NCBI RefSeq assembly: GCF_002028425.1
Contig: NZ_CP020042.1
Location: 2,604,001-2,668,000 of the forward strand
Length of the DNA stretch: 64,000 bases
From: Streptomyces katrae
GTDB lineage: Bacteria > Actinomycetota > Actinomycetes > Streptomycetales > Streptomycetaceae
Direction of reading: 5' to 3'
This document shows, piece after piece, positions 62,973 to 64,000 of this stretch. The notes below the pieces were generated by a model. It did no database searches and was not told where the DNA came from. It was given only the letters and a program-made list of their open reading frames with translations. A program made the position numbers and the translations under genes. Every line of letters begins with the position of its first letter. The stretch's first letter is position 1.

Positions 62973-64000
62973 TCAGGCGGCGGGGGCTCCCGCCTGGTCG
63001 GTCTCCTCTTCCTTCACGGAGCCGTCCTCGGCGACGTCGGCCTTGGCGACGGCCTTCACGGGTTCGGGCTTCACGGGTTCGGGCTTGGCTGCGTCGTCCT
63101 GAGCAGCGTCGCCCTGAGCAGCGCCGTCCGGAGCGGCCTCCTCCAGAGCGGCCTCCTCCTGGTCGGCCTCGGGCTTCGCGGCCTCGGGCTTCGCGGCGTC
63201 CGTCTTCGCGGAGCCGGCCTTCTCGGCCGACGCCGGGGCGGCGGCCGGCTGGGCGGGGACCGCCGCGTGGCCGGTCAGGGTCTGCGACAGCGCTTCGGCC
63301 AGGGCCTCGACCTCCGGGGCGGCGTTCCGCGCGCCGTCCTCGGCCAGGCCGTTGAAGACCAGGTTGAGGACGATGGCGGCGGTGGCACCGAGGGTCACAC
63401 CGCTGTTGAGGAGCGAGGACAGGTCCGCGCTCATGTGCTTCTCGAAGTACGCCGGGACCGTGGCCGGGAAGAGCGCGAAGGCCACCGAGACGCCGACGAT
63501 CAGGGCGTTCTTCTCCTCCTTGAGGTCCACCTTGGCCAGGGTCTGGATACCGGCGAGGGCGACCATGCCGAACATCACGGTGGCGGCACCGCCGAGGACG
63601 CCCGGGGGGACGGACGCGACGATCGCGGCGGCCTTGGGGATCAGACCGAGGACGATCATGAAGACGCCGGCGGCCACGACCACGAAGCGGCTCTTGACCT
63701 TGGTCATCCGCACCAGGCCGACGTTCTCGGCGAAGGCGACGTACGGGAAGGAGTTGAGGATGCCGCCGAGGGCGGTGGCGGCGCCGTCGGCGCGCAGGGC
63801 GCGGGCGACGGTCTCGCTGTCGACCTCCTTGCCGACGATGTCGCCGACGGCGTACGTGTCACCGGTGGTCTCGACCATGGTGATCAGCATGACGATCAGC
63901 ATGAGGAGGATCGGGAACCATTCGAACTTCGGGGCGCCGAAGTGGAAGGGGGTGGTGACGCCGATCCAGTCGGACCTGCCCACGTCGCCGAACTTGGCGT
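62973..64000 (-). CDS. NCS2-family nucleobase permease, C-terminal part (runs off window)
   Basis: 342 codons are visible and the reading frame stays open at the right edge, so the start lies outside. Membrane segments include ILLMLIVMLITMVETTGDTYAVGDIVG, where ETTGDT is the substrate-binding signature of uracil/xanthine permeases, and a second motif NSFPYVAFAENVGLVRMT. The family imports uracil, xanthine or uric acid by cation symport. After the last helix (TLGATAAIVLNLVFNG) comes a tail of about 120 residues rich in Ala, Glu, Lys and Pro with KPEA and KPEP repeats, which is not part of the family domain. Confidence 0.9.
   Translation of the reverse strand, partial: AKFGDVGRSDWIGVTTPFHFGAPKFEWFPILLMLIVMLITMVETTGDTYAVGDIVGKEVDSETVARALRADGAATALGGILNSFPYVAFAENVGLVRMTKVKSRFVVVAAGVFMIVLGLIPKAAAIVASVPPGVLGGAATVMFGMVALAGIQTLAKVDLKEEKNALIVGVSVAFALFPATVPAYFEKHMSADLSSLLNSGVTLGATAAIVLNLVFNGLAEDGARNAAPEVEALAEALSQTLTGHAAVPAQPAAAPASAEKAGSAKTDAAKPEAAKPEADQEEAALEEAAPDGAAQGDAAQDDAAKPEPVKPEPVKAVAKADVAEDGSVKEEETDQAGAPAA

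Overview
The window is chromosomal DNA from a high-GC actinomycete, almost certainly a Streptomyces. The evidence is strong G/C bias at third codon positions, frequent GTG starts, the sigma factor HrdA, a class F sortase, an EmrB/QacA-type exporter, and a core gene order (twin ABC exporter, hrdA, nasA, dgt, dnaG, nirBD, ppdK, dusB, glyS, znuACB-zur, uppS, recO) that I recognise from streptomycete chromosomes.

Layout. (1) 1-801: the N-terminus of a LuxR-family regulator with a TrmB-like HTH, divergent from a 66-residue secreted peptide precursor carrying three copies of VISWD(S). A long dyad lies between them. (2) 802-18667: a roughly 17.8-kb genomic island bracketed by a perfect 46-bp direct repeat of the 3' half of a tRNA (CAU anticodon). 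The left copy is an orphan fragment and the right copy is part of the intact tRNA at 18623-18696. No integrase is visible, so the island looks immobilised. It carries a three-gene helicase / DUF1156 methylase / DUF499 ATPase operon of the Hma type (putative phage defence, minus strand). It also carries an XRE-TPR regulator with a Nudix hydrolase, two small plus-strand genes, and a compact plus-strand operon: NDK-like kinase, 99-aa protein, CYTH-domain protein, HD phosphohydrolase, 463-aa unknown, methyltransferase. (3) 18623-19032: three tRNA genes on the minus strand (CAU, then two identical tRNA-Asn). (4) 19179-64000: conserved chromosomal genes.

How genes work together. Nitrogen assimilation is spread over nasA (nitrate reductase), a sirohydrochlorin chelatase (siroheme supply), and an FAD reductase-nirB-nirD operon (nitrite to ammonium). 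Both nasA and the nir operon have GlnR-like motifs with the same 22-nt geometry at nearly the same distance from the start codon. Zinc uptake is encoded by znuACB followed by zur, with two Zur-like boxes overlapping a probable leaderless znuA promoter. Other modules are a heterodimeric ABC exporter, dgt/dnaG, a lipoprotein-histidine kinase pair without an adjacent response regulator, a secreted protein with a sortase, an aldo/keto reductase-TetR pair with an upstream palindrome, and uppS-recO. The right edge cuts a nucleobase permease with an unusual charged C-terminal tail.

The two loci most likely to be undescribed are the VISWD repeat peptide with its divergent regulator at the left end, and the NDK/CYTH/HD operon in the island.
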